A stretch of DNA of 64,000 nucleotides from Streptomyces phaeofaciens (GTDB lineage: Bacteria > Actinomycetota > Actinomycetes > Streptomycetales > Streptomycetaceae). Shown one piece after another: positions 53,141-63,335 of this stretch. The stretch lies in NCBI RefSeq assembly GCF_014648915.1, contig NZ_BMSA01000003.1, positions 496,001-560,000 on the forward strand. The letters are read 5' to 3'. Position numbers and translations under genes: made by a program. Position 1 is the first letter of the stretch. The number at the start of each line of letters is the position of its first letter. The notes below the pieces were generated by a model, which was not told the origin of the DNA, did not search any database, and was given only the letters and a program-made list of their open reading frames with translations.

Positions 53141-53428
53141 ATGCCTCGTCCGACTGTCGCACAGCTCACGTACGGTTCCTGCACCGTCATCTTCTCGACG
53201 CTCGCCATGCTGCTGCTGTCACAGACGAGTTCCGGCCCCGGGATCGCGGTCATCGCCATCGCCGCGCTCGGACTCGGTCTGCTCGTCGCGATGACGGTAC
53301 CGGTGCCGCGGCCGTCGCCCGCGCCGCCGGCCCGGCAGGCGAAGCCCGAGGCCGTACCCGTGCCCGTACCTGTACCCGTCTCCGTCGCCGCCGCGCCCGA
53401 GCCCGTCCGGGAGCCGACGGCCCCTTGA
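53141..53428 (+). CDS. Small hypothetical membrane protein with Pro/Val-rich tail
   Basis: A 95-residue protein. Two hydrophobic segments (STLAMLLLSQTSSGPGI and VIAIAALGLGLLVAMTVPVP) are followed by a tail of PVPVPVPV repeats (about residues 55–80) typical of wall-spanning or flexible regions. ATG with GAGG 10 bases upstream. No function known. A hairpin lies between it and the convergent RDD gene. Confidence 0.65.
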   Translation: MPRPTVAQLTYGSCTVIFSTLAMLLLSQTSSGPGIAVIAIAALGLGLLVAMTVPVPRPSPAPPARQAKPEAVPVPVPVPVSVAAAPEPVREPTAP

Positions 53429-53438
53429 GCGACCTGCG

Positions 53439-53470
53439 GAAGGGCCCGCGCCGAACGGCACGGGCCCTTC
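53439..53470. terminator. Bidirectional hairpin
   Basis: GAAGGGCCCG (53439–53448) pairs with CGGGCCCTTC (53461–53470) over a 12-base loop. It lies between the stops of two convergent genes. Confidence 0.7.
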
Positions 53471-53486
53471 GGCATGCGCCGGAGCG

Positions 53487-54227
53487 TCAGGTGATGCCGA
53501 CCACCACGGTCTTGGCCGCCTTGTCGTGCAGGCCCTGCTTGTACGGCTTGTCGAAGAAGCTCCAGCCGCCGGCGATCGCCGTCCACACACAGGCACAGCA
53601 GAACGCGAACGGCACCCAGAGCACCAGGGCGCGGATCAGCGAGGTCTGCACCGAGGGCGTGGAGCCGTTGTCGAGGTTGGCCACCCGCATGCCGAACCAT
53701 TTCTTGCCGAGGGTCTGGCCGTTGCGGGAGATCAGGATCGTGTCGTACGCGACGTAGAGGATCGCGGTGATCAGCTCGCGCCCGAAGGTCTTGCCGAACT
53801 CGAGCTCGTCGGCGTCCACGGTGTACTGGTCGACGCGGAAGACCCAGGCCAGCAGGACGACCACGAGGTAGACCAGGATCATGTCGATGATCCGGGCGAG
53901 GGTACGTTTGCCGCTGTCGGCGAGCGGGGGCATGCCGGCCAGCGGATCGGCGGGGTAACCACCGTACGGGTCGCCCCCGTAGGGGCCGCCACCGGCACCG
54001 CCGTCGCCACCACCGCCGCCGGTGTACGGCGGGGGCGGTTCCCCGTCGTACGGCCGGTCGTAGGGCGAGCCGCCCTGCCCCGGCCCGGACGCGGGTGGCG
54101 GCTCGCCGTGCGGCCGCCCCTCCGAGGGCCCCGGCGGGGGCTGTTGCGGAGGCTGCTGCGGAGGTCGCTTCCGGAACGGGTCGTCCTCCGGCGGGCCGCC
54201 GGAGCCGGGGGGCGGTTCGGTGGTCAT
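53487..54227 (-). CDS. RDD family membrane protein (short form)
   Basis: A 246-residue protein. The first 120 residues are disordered (PPPGSGGPPEDD, Pro/Gln and Gly/Tyr-rich, QQPPQQPPPG), then an RDD domain: LARIIDMILVYLVVVLLAWV starts it (Arg and Asp of the name) and LISRNGQTLGKKWFGMRVAN forms the second conserved part. Three to four membrane helices result. RDD proteins are thought to transport cations or osmolytes or to help with sporulation-linked envelope functions; for this one nothing is proved. A second RDD gene is upstream on the same strand. Confidence 0.88.
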   Translation of the reverse strand: MTTEPPPGSGGPPEDDPFRKRPPQQPPQQPPPGPSEGRPHGEPPPASGPGQGGSPYDRPYDGEPPPPYTGGGGGDGGAGGGPYGGDPYGGYPADPLAGMPPLADSGKRTLARIIDMILVYLVVVLLAWVFRVDQYTVDADELEFGKTFGRELITAILYVAYDTILISRNGQTLGKKWFGMRVANLDNGSTPSVQTSLIRALVLWVPFAFCCACVWTAIAGGWSFFDKPYKQGLHDKAAKTVVVGIT

Positions 54228-54335
54228 GGCCCGAGTCGACCGCGAACCCCGCGCCGCCGCATCCGGCGAGCGGCCGTACGGGGTACGCCGCGCATGCCGG
54301 GCACCCCCGTACGGCCCGTGCGGGCCGGGTGGGTG

Positions 54336-55931
54336 TCAGCCCGCGACGAAGGTGTGGGCCGCCTTGTCGTGCCAGCACTGGCGCCACGGCTTGTCGAACA
54401 GCCCCCACAGGACGCCCACGACACCGATCACGAGCAGTCCGGGCACGCTGTAGACCAGCCAGCGGCGCAGGGCCGCCCCGAACGACGGGGGCTGGTGCCC
54501 CTCGATGTCCCGCACCTCCAGGCCGAGCAGCTTCTTGCCGAGCGTACGGCCCCACCTGGCGGTCGGCAGGGCCTCGTACACGACACCGAAGACGAGCAGG
54601 ACGGCGAGGACGATGCCCAGGTAGACGGACGTCGTCCCATCGAGCAGCCAGACCGTGACGGTCTCTCCGGTGAGCTTGGCCGCGTCGATCTTCTCGTTGA
54701 CGTGGTCGAGGGCCTTGAGGCCGAGCGGTACGGCGGCCGCGCCGGTGACCGCCGCCAGCACCACCGTGTCCACGAGGCGGGCGGCCAGCCGCTTGCCGAG
54801 GCCGGCGGGCCGGGCCGCCGCCTGGCGGCGGGCGGCCGCCTGGAAGATGTCGTCGACCGGCGGCTTCCACGGCACGGGCGGCTCGTCGCCGCCCGCGAGC
54901 CGGTGCACCTGCTGGGCCCAGGAGGACTGCCCGCCGCCGAGGCCGGGGCTCATCGGCGCGGCCGCCCGGGCGGCGGCCGGAGCAGGCGCGGGCGCCGGTC
55001 CTGTGGCCTGTTGGGGCACGCCCGGGGCGGCGGGAGGCGCCTGTCCCGCGGCGGGCGGGAAGCCGGCGGCGCCGGCCTGCGGGGCGGGGCCCTGCGCGGC
55101 CGCTGTGCCCGGTGCCGGTGCCACCTGCGCGGCCGCGGCCCGGTCGGCGGCCGCCTTCCCCGCGCCGAAGCCGGGGCGGGCGGCGGCGGGAGCGGCGCCC
55201 GGCACACCGGGAGCGCCGAAGCCCGCGTCGGCGGCGCCGCCGGCCTCCCCGGCCGCCCGCTGCGGGCCGAAGGCCGGCCCACCGGTCCCGGCGGCACCGC
55301 CGGTCGCCGCCGGCCCCTGCCCGGCGCCCCCCGGTGCGCCGGACGGGCCGGTCCGTGCGCCGGACGCGCCCGGCCCGTCGGGCGTGCGCGGGGTGGGCGC
55401 GCGATGGGCGGCCGCCCCGGCGTCGGGAAGGGGGGCGGAGGTGCCGGAGGGGGCCGTGGGGGCGGCGGACGGTGCGTCCTGGGCCGTCGGGCGGCGGAAG
55501 ACGAACGTCCCGCCGGAGTCCACGTCACCGGCGCCCGCACCGGCCCCGGACTCCGGCTGCGCCGGCGGGGTCTGGGCGGGGGCCTGGAGCCTCGGGTCGG
55601 GGCCCTGCGGGGCGCCCCAGGAGACCCTGCGGTCCTGGTCGCCGCCGAAGCCGGACTGGTGGGAGCGGTCGGCGCCCCACGCCGCGGCGGGTTCGCCCTG
55701 ACCGCCGTACCGGCCCGGTGTGTTCGGGTCCTCGTCGAAGAAGTGCGGGCCGGTCTCCTCGACGGAGGCCGCCGGGGGCGTGAGCGGTTCGCCGGCCGAG
55801 GGGGCCGGGCGGCTGGTGCCCGGTACCCAGGCGGAACCGTTCCAGTACCGGACGTATCCGGGAATGGACGGGTCCGGGTAGAACCCTTCGCGGGGCCGGT
55901 CGTCGCCGGGGGCCGGGGTTGGGGCGCTCAT
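54336..55931 (-). CDS. RDD family protein with DUF2510 and long Ala/Pro linker
   Basis: A 531-residue protein. The N-terminal DUF2510 motif GFYPDPSIPGYVRYWNGSAW is followed by a 260-residue low-complexity Pro/Ala/Gly linker and a C-terminal RDD domain (GKRLAARLVDTVVLAAVTGA; GRTLGKKLLGLEVRDIEGHQ; VLWGLFDKPWRQCWHDKAAH). It overlaps in style with the downstream RDD gene and they share a promoter region. The ATG at 55931 is preceded by GGGACGACGGAC. The DUF2510 may anchor the protein in the envelope. Confidence 0.88.
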   Translation of the reverse strand: MSAPTPAPGDDRPREGFYPDPSIPGYVRYWNGSAWVPGTSRPAPSAGEPLTPPAASVEETGPHFFDEDPNTPGRYGGQGEPAAAWGADRSHQSGFGGDQDRRVSWGAPQGPDPRLQAPAQTPPAQPESGAGAGAGDVDSGGTFVFRRPTAQDAPSAAPTAPSGTSAPLPDAGAAAHRAPTPRTPDGPGASGARTGPSGAPGGAGQGPAATGGAAGTGGPAFGPQRAAGEAGGAADAGFGAPGVPGAAPAAARPGFGAGKAAADRAAAAQVAPAPGTAAAQGPAPQAGAAGFPPAAGQAPPAAPGVPQQATGPAPAPAPAAARAAAPMSPGLGGGQSSWAQQVHRLAGGDEPPVPWKPPVDDIFQAAARRQAAARPAGLGKRLAARLVDTVVLAAVTGAAAVPLGLKALDHVNEKIDAAKLTGETVTVWLLDGTTSVYLGIVLAVLLVFGVVYEALPTARWGRTLGKKLLGLEVRDIEGHQPPSFGAALRRWLVYSVPGLLVIGVVGVLWGLFDKPWRQCWHDKAAHTFVAG

Positions 55932-56172
55932 GTCCGTCGTCCCGTATCTGCTCGGAGGTGGGTTGGGGGGCTCCACATCTATCAGACCGGCGCAACCCCC
56001 ATGGGCACTCCCGGCGGACCCGCCCCTTTCCGGGCAACGCCGTGCACTCCCTTCACACGTTCGGAACCGTCCGCCACGCCTGGCAGAAAAAAACTTCTCC
56101 GAACCCGCGTAATGGTCCGCATCCTTCTCGCTCTCTCCGTCCGTACACATCGGTACCGAGAGGAGAACGACC

Positions 56173-56688
56173 ATGCACCCCACCGTGGTGGAGCGCGAAC
56201 TGGAGCTCAGGCTCGTCCTGTCGCCGGAGCGCAGCATCCCCGTCCCGGCCCGGCTCAGCTTCCGCAGCGACGACCCGTTCGCCGTCCATGTCGCCTTCCA
56301 CATCAACTCCGAGCACCCCGTGCACTGGACCTTCGCCCGCGAACTGCTGGTGGAGGGGGTGTTCCGGCCGTGCGGACACGGGGACGTGCGGGTGTGGCCG
56401 ACGAAGGTGGACGGCCGCAGCCTGGTGCTGATGGCGCTGAGTTCGCCCGACGGGGACGCCCTCCTCGAGGCACCGGCCGCCCAGGTCTCGGCCTGGCTGG
56501 AGCGCACGCTGCGGGTGGTGCCCCCGGGGACGGAGGGTGAGCAGCTCGGCATCGACGACGGTCTGGCCGAACTGCTCACCCCCTCCCCCAGGCTCACGGC
56601 CTCGCTCGAACAGGGGGCACCGGCATCGGCTGACGACCTGTGGCTGCGCGACCCGTGGCCGTCGGACGAGTCCGCGGACGGTGAATGA
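56173..56688 (+). CDS. ssgG: SsgA-like sporulation protein (probable SsgG)
   Basis: A 171-residue SALP (SsgA-like protein), which in streptomycetes controls septum placement or spore-wall steps. The conserved core LVLSPERSIPVPARLSFRSD, DPFAVHVAFHINSEHPVHWT and FARELLVEGVFRPCGHGDVR is typical; the C-terminal part is longer than in most. The identity as SsgG rests on position (near nagE2, RDD and hppD genes; S. coelicolor ssgG is SCO2924) rather than on sequence comparison. ATG with GAGAGGAGAACG upstream. Confidence 0.85.
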   Translation: MHPTVVERELELRLVLSPERSIPVPARLSFRSDDPFAVHVAFHINSEHPVHWTFARELLVEGVFRPCGHGDVRVWPTKVDGRSLVLMALSSPDGDALLEAPAAQVSAWLERTLRVVPPGTEGEQLGIDDGLAELLTPSPRLTASLEQGAPASADDLWLRDPWPSDESADGE

Positions 56689-56699
56689 GGCGGCGTGGG

Positions 56700-58100
56700 T
56701 CAGAACAGCTTGCCCGGGTTGAGGATGCCCAGCGGGTCGAAGACCTGCTTGACCGCCCGTTGCATCTCCACCCCCACCGGGCCGATCTCGCGCGCCAGCC
56801 ACTCCTTCTTCAGGACACCGACACCGTGTTCGCCGGTGATCGTGCCGCCGAGTTCCAGGCCGAGGGCCATGATCTCGTCGAAGGACTCGCGGGCGCGCCG
56901 GCACTCGTCGGGGTCCTGGGCGTCGAAGCAGACGGTGGGGTGGGTGTTGCCGTCGCCGGCGTGGGCGACGACCCCGATGGTCAGCCGGTACTTGTCGGCG
57001 ATGCGTTCGACGCCCTCGATCATGTCGCCGAGGCGCGAGCGGGGCACGCACACGTCGTCGATCATCGTGGTGCCCTTGACGGCCTCCAGGGCGACGAGCG
57101 ACGACCGGCGGGCCTTGAGCAGGAGTTCGGACTCGGCGGCGTCGTCGGCGGGGACCACCTGGGTGGCGCCGGCCGCCTCGCACAGCGCGCCGACGGCGGC
57201 GAGGTCGGCGGCCGGGTCGGCGGTGTCGAACGCGGCGAGCAGCAGGGCCTCGGTGGACTCCGGCAGACCCATGTGGGCGAGGTCGTTGACGGCCTTGACG
57301 GTCGTACGGTCCATCAGTTCGAGGAGCGAGGGCACGTGTCCGCCCGCCATGATCTTGCAGACCGCGTCGCAGGCGGCTGCCGCCGACGCGAACTCCGCGG
57401 CCAGCACCAGTTGCTGCGGCGGCTGCGGCCGGAGCGCCAGGACCGCCCGGACGACGATGCCGAGCGAGCCCTCGGAGCCGACGAACAGGCGGGTCAGGTC
57501 GTATCCGGCGACGCCCTTGGCGGTACGGCGGCCGGTGGACATCAGCCGGCCGTCGGCCAGCACGACGTCGAGGCCGAGGACGTACTCGGCCGTCACCCCG
57601 TACTTCACACAGCACAGGCCGCCCGACGCGGTGCCGATGTTGCCGCCGATCGTGCACATCTCCCAGCTGGAGGGGTCCGGCGGGTAGGCGAGCCCGTGTG
57701 CGCCGACCGCGCGGGAGAGGGCGGCGTTGACGACACCCGGTTCGACGACGGCGATCCGGTCGACCGGGCTGATCTCGAGGATGCGGTCCATCTTCGTCAG
57801 GGAGAGCACGACGCAGCCGTCGGAGGCGTTGGCGCCGCCGGACAGACCGGTGCGGGCCCCCTGCGGCACGACCGGGACGCGCAGCGCGGTCGCGGTGCGC
57901 ATGACGTGCTGGACCTGTTCGACGGTACGTGGCAGCACCACCACGGCCGGGGTGCCGGCCGGGCAGAAGCTCGCCATGTCGTTGGCGTACGAGGCCGTGA
58001 CGTCGGGGTCGGTGAGGACGGCCTCGGCGGGCAGGCCGGTGAGCAGACGGTCGACGAGGCTGCCCGTGACGGTGTCGTGCGGCGCTTCGATACGGCTCAT
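56700..58100 (-). CDS. FAD-binding oxidase (glycolate oxidase subunit GlcD-like)
   Basis: A 466-residue flavoenzyme of the FAD-PCMH family. N-terminal FAD domain: VVLPRTVEQVQHVMRTATAL, PVVPQGARTGLSGGANASDG, GGNIGTASGGLCCVKYGVTA. The C-terminal domain contains VVAHAGDGNTHPTV with His, and GEHGVGVLKKEW. The substrates of this group are 2-hydroxy acids such as glycolate or D-lactate. ATG with GAGG 8 bases upstream. Its position between ssgG and a TPR protein is not informative. Confidence 0.9.
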   Translation of the reverse strand: MSRIEAPHDTVTGSLVDRLLTGLPAEAVLTDPDVTASYANDMASFCPAGTPAVVVLPRTVEQVQHVMRTATALRVPVVPQGARTGLSGGANASDGCVVLSLTKMDRILEISPVDRIAVVEPGVVNAALSRAVGAHGLAYPPDPSSWEMCTIGGNIGTASGGLCCVKYGVTAEYVLGLDVVLADGRLMSTGRRTAKGVAGYDLTRLFVGSEGSLGIVVRAVLALRPQPPQQLVLAAEFASAAAACDAVCKIMAGGHVPSLLELMDRTTVKAVNDLAHMGLPESTEALLLAAFDTADPAADLAAVGALCEAAGATQVVPADDAAESELLLKARRSSLVALEAVKGTTMIDDVCVPRSRLGDMIEGVERIADKYRLTIGVVAHAGDGNTHPTVCFDAQDPDECRRARESFDEIMALGLELGGTITGEHGVGVLKKEWLAREIGPVGVEMQRAVKQVFDPLGILNPGKLF

Positions 58101-58189
58101 GATCACAGCCTCGCACCCGGGGCCATCGGTGTGAACCCCGGCCACGGGAGCCGTCACCTGCCCGGGTGCGGTCCTCGTGGGGACGCAGA

Positions 58190-59623
58190 GTGAGCGCCAT
58201 GGAGAACGAAGAGGGCACCGCCCCGGACGTGGCCCCCCGGAAGGCCTCCTGGTACCGCCGGCCGCTGTTCGTCGGCCCGCTGGCGGGGGCCCTCCTGCTG
58301 GGCGGCGGACTGCTGGTGTGGCTGCCCGGCGGGCGGGACGGGGGCCGGGCGGCCGCGCCGGCGCCGGGAGCGCGGGCGAACGCCGCGGTGCGGACCGGGG
58401 TGGCGGCCGCGCTGCCGGATCTGGCGGTGCTGATCGAGGAACGCGAGAGCCGGGTGCGCAGGGCTCCGAAGGACGCGCGGTCCTGGGCGGTGCTCGGCGC
58501 GGCCTATGTCGAGCAGGGCCGGCGCACCGCCGACGCCGCCGGGCAGTTCCCGAAGGCGGAGCGGGCGCTGCGCACCTCCCTGTCGGTGGGCCCGCGGGAC
58601 GACGCGGAGGCCCTGGGCTCGCTCGCGGCGCTGGCCAACGCCCGCCGGGACTTCCGGGCGGCGAAGAGCTGGGGCGAGGCGGCGCGCGAGGCGGCACCGA
58701 AGCGCTGGACGACGTATCCGCAGCTCATCGACGCCTACACCGGGCTCGGCGACCACAAGAGGGCCCGCCGGGCCTTGGAGGCGCTGATGGAGCTGCGGTC
58801 CGGTCCCGCCGTGCTGGCGCGGGCGGCGGGCGTGTACTGGGACCAGGGCCGGCGGGAGGACGCGCAGGCCGCGCTCTCCGACGCGGCGGCCGCGGCCTCC
58901 TCCCCCGCCGAGGAGGCCGCGTGGCGGGAGCGGGCCGGGCAGCTGGCCTTCGAGCGCGGTGAACGCGAGGAGGCGCTGCGCAGCTTCCGGGAGGCCGTAC
59001 GGCTCGACCCCGACCAGCGGGCGGCGCGGGCCGGGCAGGGGCGGGCGCTGGCGGCGCTGGGCCGGACGTCGGAGGCGCTGGACGCGTACGGGATCGCGCT
59101 CGCCGGGCAGCCGCTGCCGCAGTACGCCCTGGAACTGGGTGAGCTGTACGAGTCGCTGGGGCTCACCGGGCAGGCGCGGGCGCAGTACGACCTGCTGCGC
59201 GAGCGGGTGCGCCGGGAGGCGGCGGGCGGGGTCGACGGGGCGCTGGTGCTGGGCCGCTTCGAGGCGGACCACGGGGACCCGGGGGCGGCGGTGCGGCGGC
59301 TGCGGGCCGAGTGGAGGCGCCAGCCGGGGATCGCGGTCGCGGACGCGCTCGGGTGGGCGCTGTACCGGGCCGGGCGGCACAAGGAGGCGCTGCGGTACGC
59401 CGCCGTCGCCACCGACCGGGCGCACGGCGGCACGGTGCGCAGCGCGGCCTACGCCTTCCACCGGGGCATGATCGAGGGGGCGCTGGGGAAGACCGCGCCC
59501 GCCCGCCGCCGTATGCAGGAGGCGCTGCGGATCAATCCGTACTTCTCCCCGCTGTACGCCCCGGTGGCCCGGGCGGCGCTGGCGAAGCTGGGCGAGGTAC
59601 CGGACGTCGAGCCGCCCGCCTGA
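58190..59623 (+). CDS. TPR protein, membrane-anchored
   Basis: A 477-residue protein. One membrane helix near residue 25–45 (LFVGPLAGALLLGGGLLVWL) anchors an extracytoplasmic or cytoplasmic stack of TPR repeats (WAVLGAAYVEQGRRTADAAG; LDPDQRAARAGQGRALAALG; ADALGWALYRAGRHKEALRY). About ten repeats fit in residues 90–470. It is probably an assembly scaffold. The GTG at 58190 has GGGGA at 8 bases, an ATG 9 bases on is also possible. A 20-bp repeat follows it. Confidence 0.8.
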   Translation: MSAMENEEGTAPDVAPRKASWYRRPLFVGPLAGALLLGGGLLVWLPGGRDGGRAAAPAPGARANAAVRTGVAAALPDLAVLIEERESRVRRAPKDARSWAVLGAAYVEQGRRTADAAGQFPKAERALRTSLSVGPRDDAEALGSLAALANARRDFRAAKSWGEAAREAAPKRWTTYPQLIDAYTGLGDHKRARRALEALMELRSGPAVLARAAGVYWDQGRREDAQAALSDAAAAASSPAEEAAWRERAGQLAFERGEREEALRSFREAVRLDPDQRAARAGQGRALAALGRTSEALDAYGIALAGQPLPQYALELGELYESLGLTGQARAQYDLLRERVRREAAGGVDGALVLGRFEADHGDPGAAVRRLRAEWRRQPGIAVADALGWALYRAGRHKEALRYAAVATDRAHGGTVRSAAYAFHRGMIEGALGKTAPARRRMQEALRINPYFSPLYAPVARAALAKLGEVPDVEPPA

Positions 59624-59630
59624 CGGACCG

Positions 59631-59690
59631 GGACAGGTCCCCCGGGCCCGGGACAGGTCCCCCGGGCCCGGGACAGGTCCCCCGGGCCCG
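59631..59690. repeat. Three exact tandem copies of a 20-bp unit
   Basis: The unit GGACAGGTCCCCCGGGCCCG occurs three times without a change, between the stop codons of two convergent genes. Each copy contains a CCCGGG palindrome that could form a short hairpin. Confidence 0.9.
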
Positions 59691-59699
59691 GGTCGGGCC

Positions 59700-60908
<1,209 letters not shown>

Positions 60909-60967
60909 TCAGCGGTACGGCGGTGTCGGCGGACTTTCTGTACAGGGTGACCATCTCGGAGGCGGCG

Positions 60968-61447
60968 ATGGCGATCGATCATCTGGACGGGCGCATCATC
61001 GTGCTGCTGGCCCGGGAGCCGCGCATCGGCGTCCTGGAGATGTCCCGTCGGCTGGGGGTCGCCCGGGGCACGGCGCAGGCGCGGCTGGACCGGCTTCAGT
61101 CGAACGGCGTCATCCGCGGCTTCGGCCCGGACGTGGACCCGGCGGCCCTCGGCTACCCCGTCACCGCCTTCGCCACGCTCCAGATCCGGCAGGGCCAAGG
61201 CCCCGATGTACGGGCCCACTTGGCGACCGTGCCGGAGGTGCTGGAGCTGCACACCACCACCGGCAGCGGGGACATGCTGTGCCGGCTGGTGGCCCGCTCC
61301 AACGCCGATCTCCAGCGGGTCATCGACCTGGTTGTCGGTTTTGATGGGATCGTCCGGGCCTCCACCGCGATCGTGATGGAGAACGCCGTCCCGCTGCGGA
61401 TCATCCCGCTGGTGGAGCAGGCGGCCCAGGACCGGGAGCGGACCTAG
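60968..61447 (+). CDS. Lrp/AsnC-family transcriptional regulator
   Basis: A 159-residue regulator. N-terminal HTH: IDHLDGRIIVLLAREPRIGV, LEMSRRLGVARGTAQARLDR; the C-terminal RAM/ACT-like domain from ATLQIRQGQGPDVRAHLA to VVGFDGIVRASTAIVM. ATG 60968 has GGAGGCGGCG directly upstream, so I prefer it to the GTG 45 bases upstream. It faces hppD across a 122-base gap and is a candidate regulator of tyrosine catabolism through amino acid sensing. Confidence 0.9.
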   Translation: MAIDHLDGRIIVLLAREPRIGVLEMSRRLGVARGTAQARLDRLQSNGVIRGFGPDVDPAALGYPVTAFATLQIRQGQGPDVRAHLATVPEVLELHTTTGSGDMLCRLVARSNADLQRVIDLVVGFDGIVRASTAIVMENAVPLRIIPLVEQAAQDRERT

Positions 61448-61480
61448 CGGCGGAGCTTGCGGCATGGGCGGTGAACGCGT

Positions 61481-62128
61481 GTGAGTTTCTGGGAGTACCT
61501 GGCCGGCCGTCACCAGCAGTTGCTCACGGACGCCTGGCAGCACGCCGGCGCCGTCCTCCAGTGCGTGGTCGTGGCGACCGTCCTGGGGGTGCTCATCGCG
61601 ATCGCCACCTACCGCAGCGCGTGGGCCGGCAGTCTCGCCACCACGGCCACCGCCACCCTCCTCACCGTCCCCTCACTCGCCATGATCGGTCTGCTGATCC
61701 CGGTGGTGGGGCTCGGTGTGCCGCCGACGGTGATCGCGCTGACGCTGTACGGGCTGCTGCCGGTCGTGCGGAACGCGATCGTCGGGCTGCGCGGGGTCGA
61801 CCCCGCGCTGGTGGACGCGGCGAAGGGCATCGGGATGTCACGGCCGGCCCGGCTGCTGCGGGTCGAGCTGCCGCTGGCCTGGCCGCCGATCCTCACCGGG
61901 ATCCGGGTCTCCACCCAGATGCTGATGGGCATCGCGGCCATCGCCGCCTATGCCTCGGGCCCGGGGCTCGGAAACGAGATCTTCCGGGGCATCGCCTCCC
62001 TGGGCAGCGCGAACGCGCTCAACCAGGTCCTCGCCGGCACGCTCGGGATCGTCCTCCTGGCGCTGCTGTTCGACGCCGGATACGTCCTCGTCGGACGGCT
62101 GACGATTCCGAGGGGCATCCGTGTCTGA
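61481..62128 (+). CDS. Osmoprotectant ABC transporter permease (OpuBB/OpuCB type)
   Basis: A 215-residue permease with five to six membrane helices. The binding-protein-dependent EAA loop is VDPALVDAAKGIGMSRPARL, LRVELPLAWPPILTGIR, and SGPGLGNEIFRGIASL is typical of the quaternary-amine (glycine betaine/carnitine/choline) group. GTG start. It overlaps the ATPase gene by eight bases; all three genes form one operon cut by the window. Confidence 0.9.
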   Translation: MSFWEYLAGRHQQLLTDAWQHAGAVLQCVVVATVLGVLIAIATYRSAWAGSLATTATATLLTVPSLAMIGLLIPVVGLGVPPTVIALTLYGLLPVVRNAIVGLRGVDPALVDAAKGIGMSRPARLLRVELPLAWPPILTGIRVSTQMLMGIAAIAAYASGPGLGNEIFRGIASLGSANALNQVLAGTLGIVLLALLFDAGYVLVGRLTIPRGIRV

Positions 62129-63335
62129 GTCGGCCGGGCCGCGCGGGTCGTCCGGGTCTCCTGGGGCGACCATCGCGCTGGAGAACCTCAGCAAGCGGTA
62201 CCCGGGCGGCGCCGGCCCCTCCGTGGACGACGTGACCTTGGAGATCAGGGCCGGTGAGACCGTCGTCCTGGTCGGGCCGTCCGGGTGCGGGAAGTCCACC
62301 ACCCTGAAGATGATCAACCGGCTGATCGAGCCGAGCGGCGGCCGGATCCGTATCGACGGCGAGGACGTCACCGGCATCGACCCGGTGAAGCTGCGCCGCA
62401 ACGTCGGGTACGCGATCCAGTCGTCCGGGCTCTTCCCGCACATGACCGTCGCCCAGAACATCGCGCTCGTCCCCCGCATGCTCGGCTGGCCGAGGACGCG
62501 GATCCGGGAGCGGGTGGAGGAGATGCTCGACCTGGTCGGGCTGGACCCCCGGGAGTTCCACGACCGCTATCCGCGCCGCCTCTCCGGCGGCCAGCAGCAG
62601 CGGGTGGGCGTGGCACGGGCGCTGGCGGCGGATCCGCCGGTCCTGCTGATGGACGAGCCGTTCGGCGCGGTCGACCCGATCACCCGCGACCACCTCCAGG
62701 ACGAGCTGCTCCGGCTCCAGCACGAACTGCGCAGGACGATCGTCTTCGTCACCCACGACTTCGACGAGGCGATCAAGCTGGCCGACCGGATCGTGGTGCT
62801 CCGCGAGCGCTCGCGGATCGCCCAGTTCGACACCCCCGAGGCGATCCTCACCCACCCGGCGGACGACTTCGTGTCCGAGTTCGTGGGCGCGGGGGCGGCG
62901 TTGAAGCGGCTCCATCTGACGCGGGTGCGGGACGTGGGCATCACCGAGTGCCCGACGGTGTCCGTGGACGACCCGCTCCCGTACGTGTGCGACCGGCTGC
63001 ACGGCAGCGGCCGTGACGAGATCCTCCTGCTCGACCGGCGCGGCCGCCCCCGCAGGTGGCTGCGGCGCGGCGACCTGACGCGGGACGGGGGCTCGCTGGA
63101 CCGCGCCGGGACTCCGGTGACCGACACCGTGACCCGGGACGCCACCCTGCGGGACGCGCTGGAGGCAGTGCTGACGGACGGCTCCGGGCGGGTCGCGGTC
63201 ACCGGGCGGCACGGCGAGTACGCGGGGGTCGTGGACGTGGAGACGCTGATGAGGTCCGTGCACACGCTTCTGGAGGCGGACCGCGCACGGACGCGACCGG
63301 AGCGCGAGGCCGTCGGCGAGGGGTGGCCGGCATGA
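62121..63335 (+). CDS. Osmoprotectant ABC transporter ATP-binding protein with CBS domains
   Basis: A 404-residue ATPase of the OpuCA/ProV group. Walker A GPSGCGKSTT, Q-loop AIQSSGLFPH, signature LSGGQQQRVG, Walker B VLLMDEPFGAVDP and switch THD; the C-terminal 120 residues (ITECPTVSVDDPLPYVCDRL to VVDVETLMRSV) form a CBS pair that in such transporters senses ionic strength. GTG start; overlaps at both ends (8 and 4 bases) with the permeases. Confidence 0.92.
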   Translation: MSESAGPRGSSGSPGATIALENLSKRYPGGAGPSVDDVTLEIRAGETVVLVGPSGCGKSTTLKMINRLIEPSGGRIRIDGEDVTGIDPVKLRRNVGYAIQSSGLFPHMTVAQNIALVPRMLGWPRTRIRERVEEMLDLVGLDPREFHDRYPRRLSGGQQQRVGVARALAADPPVLLMDEPFGAVDPITRDHLQDELLRLQHELRRTIVFVTHDFDEAIKLADRIVVLRERSRIAQFDTPEAILTHPADDFVSEFVGAGAALKRLHLTRVRDVGITECPTVSVDDPLPYVCDRLHGSGRDEILLLDRRGRPRRWLRRGDLTRDGGSLDRAGTPVTDTVTRDATLRDALEAVLTDGSGRVAVTGRHGEYAGVVDVETLMRSVHTLLEADRARTRPEREAVGEGWPA

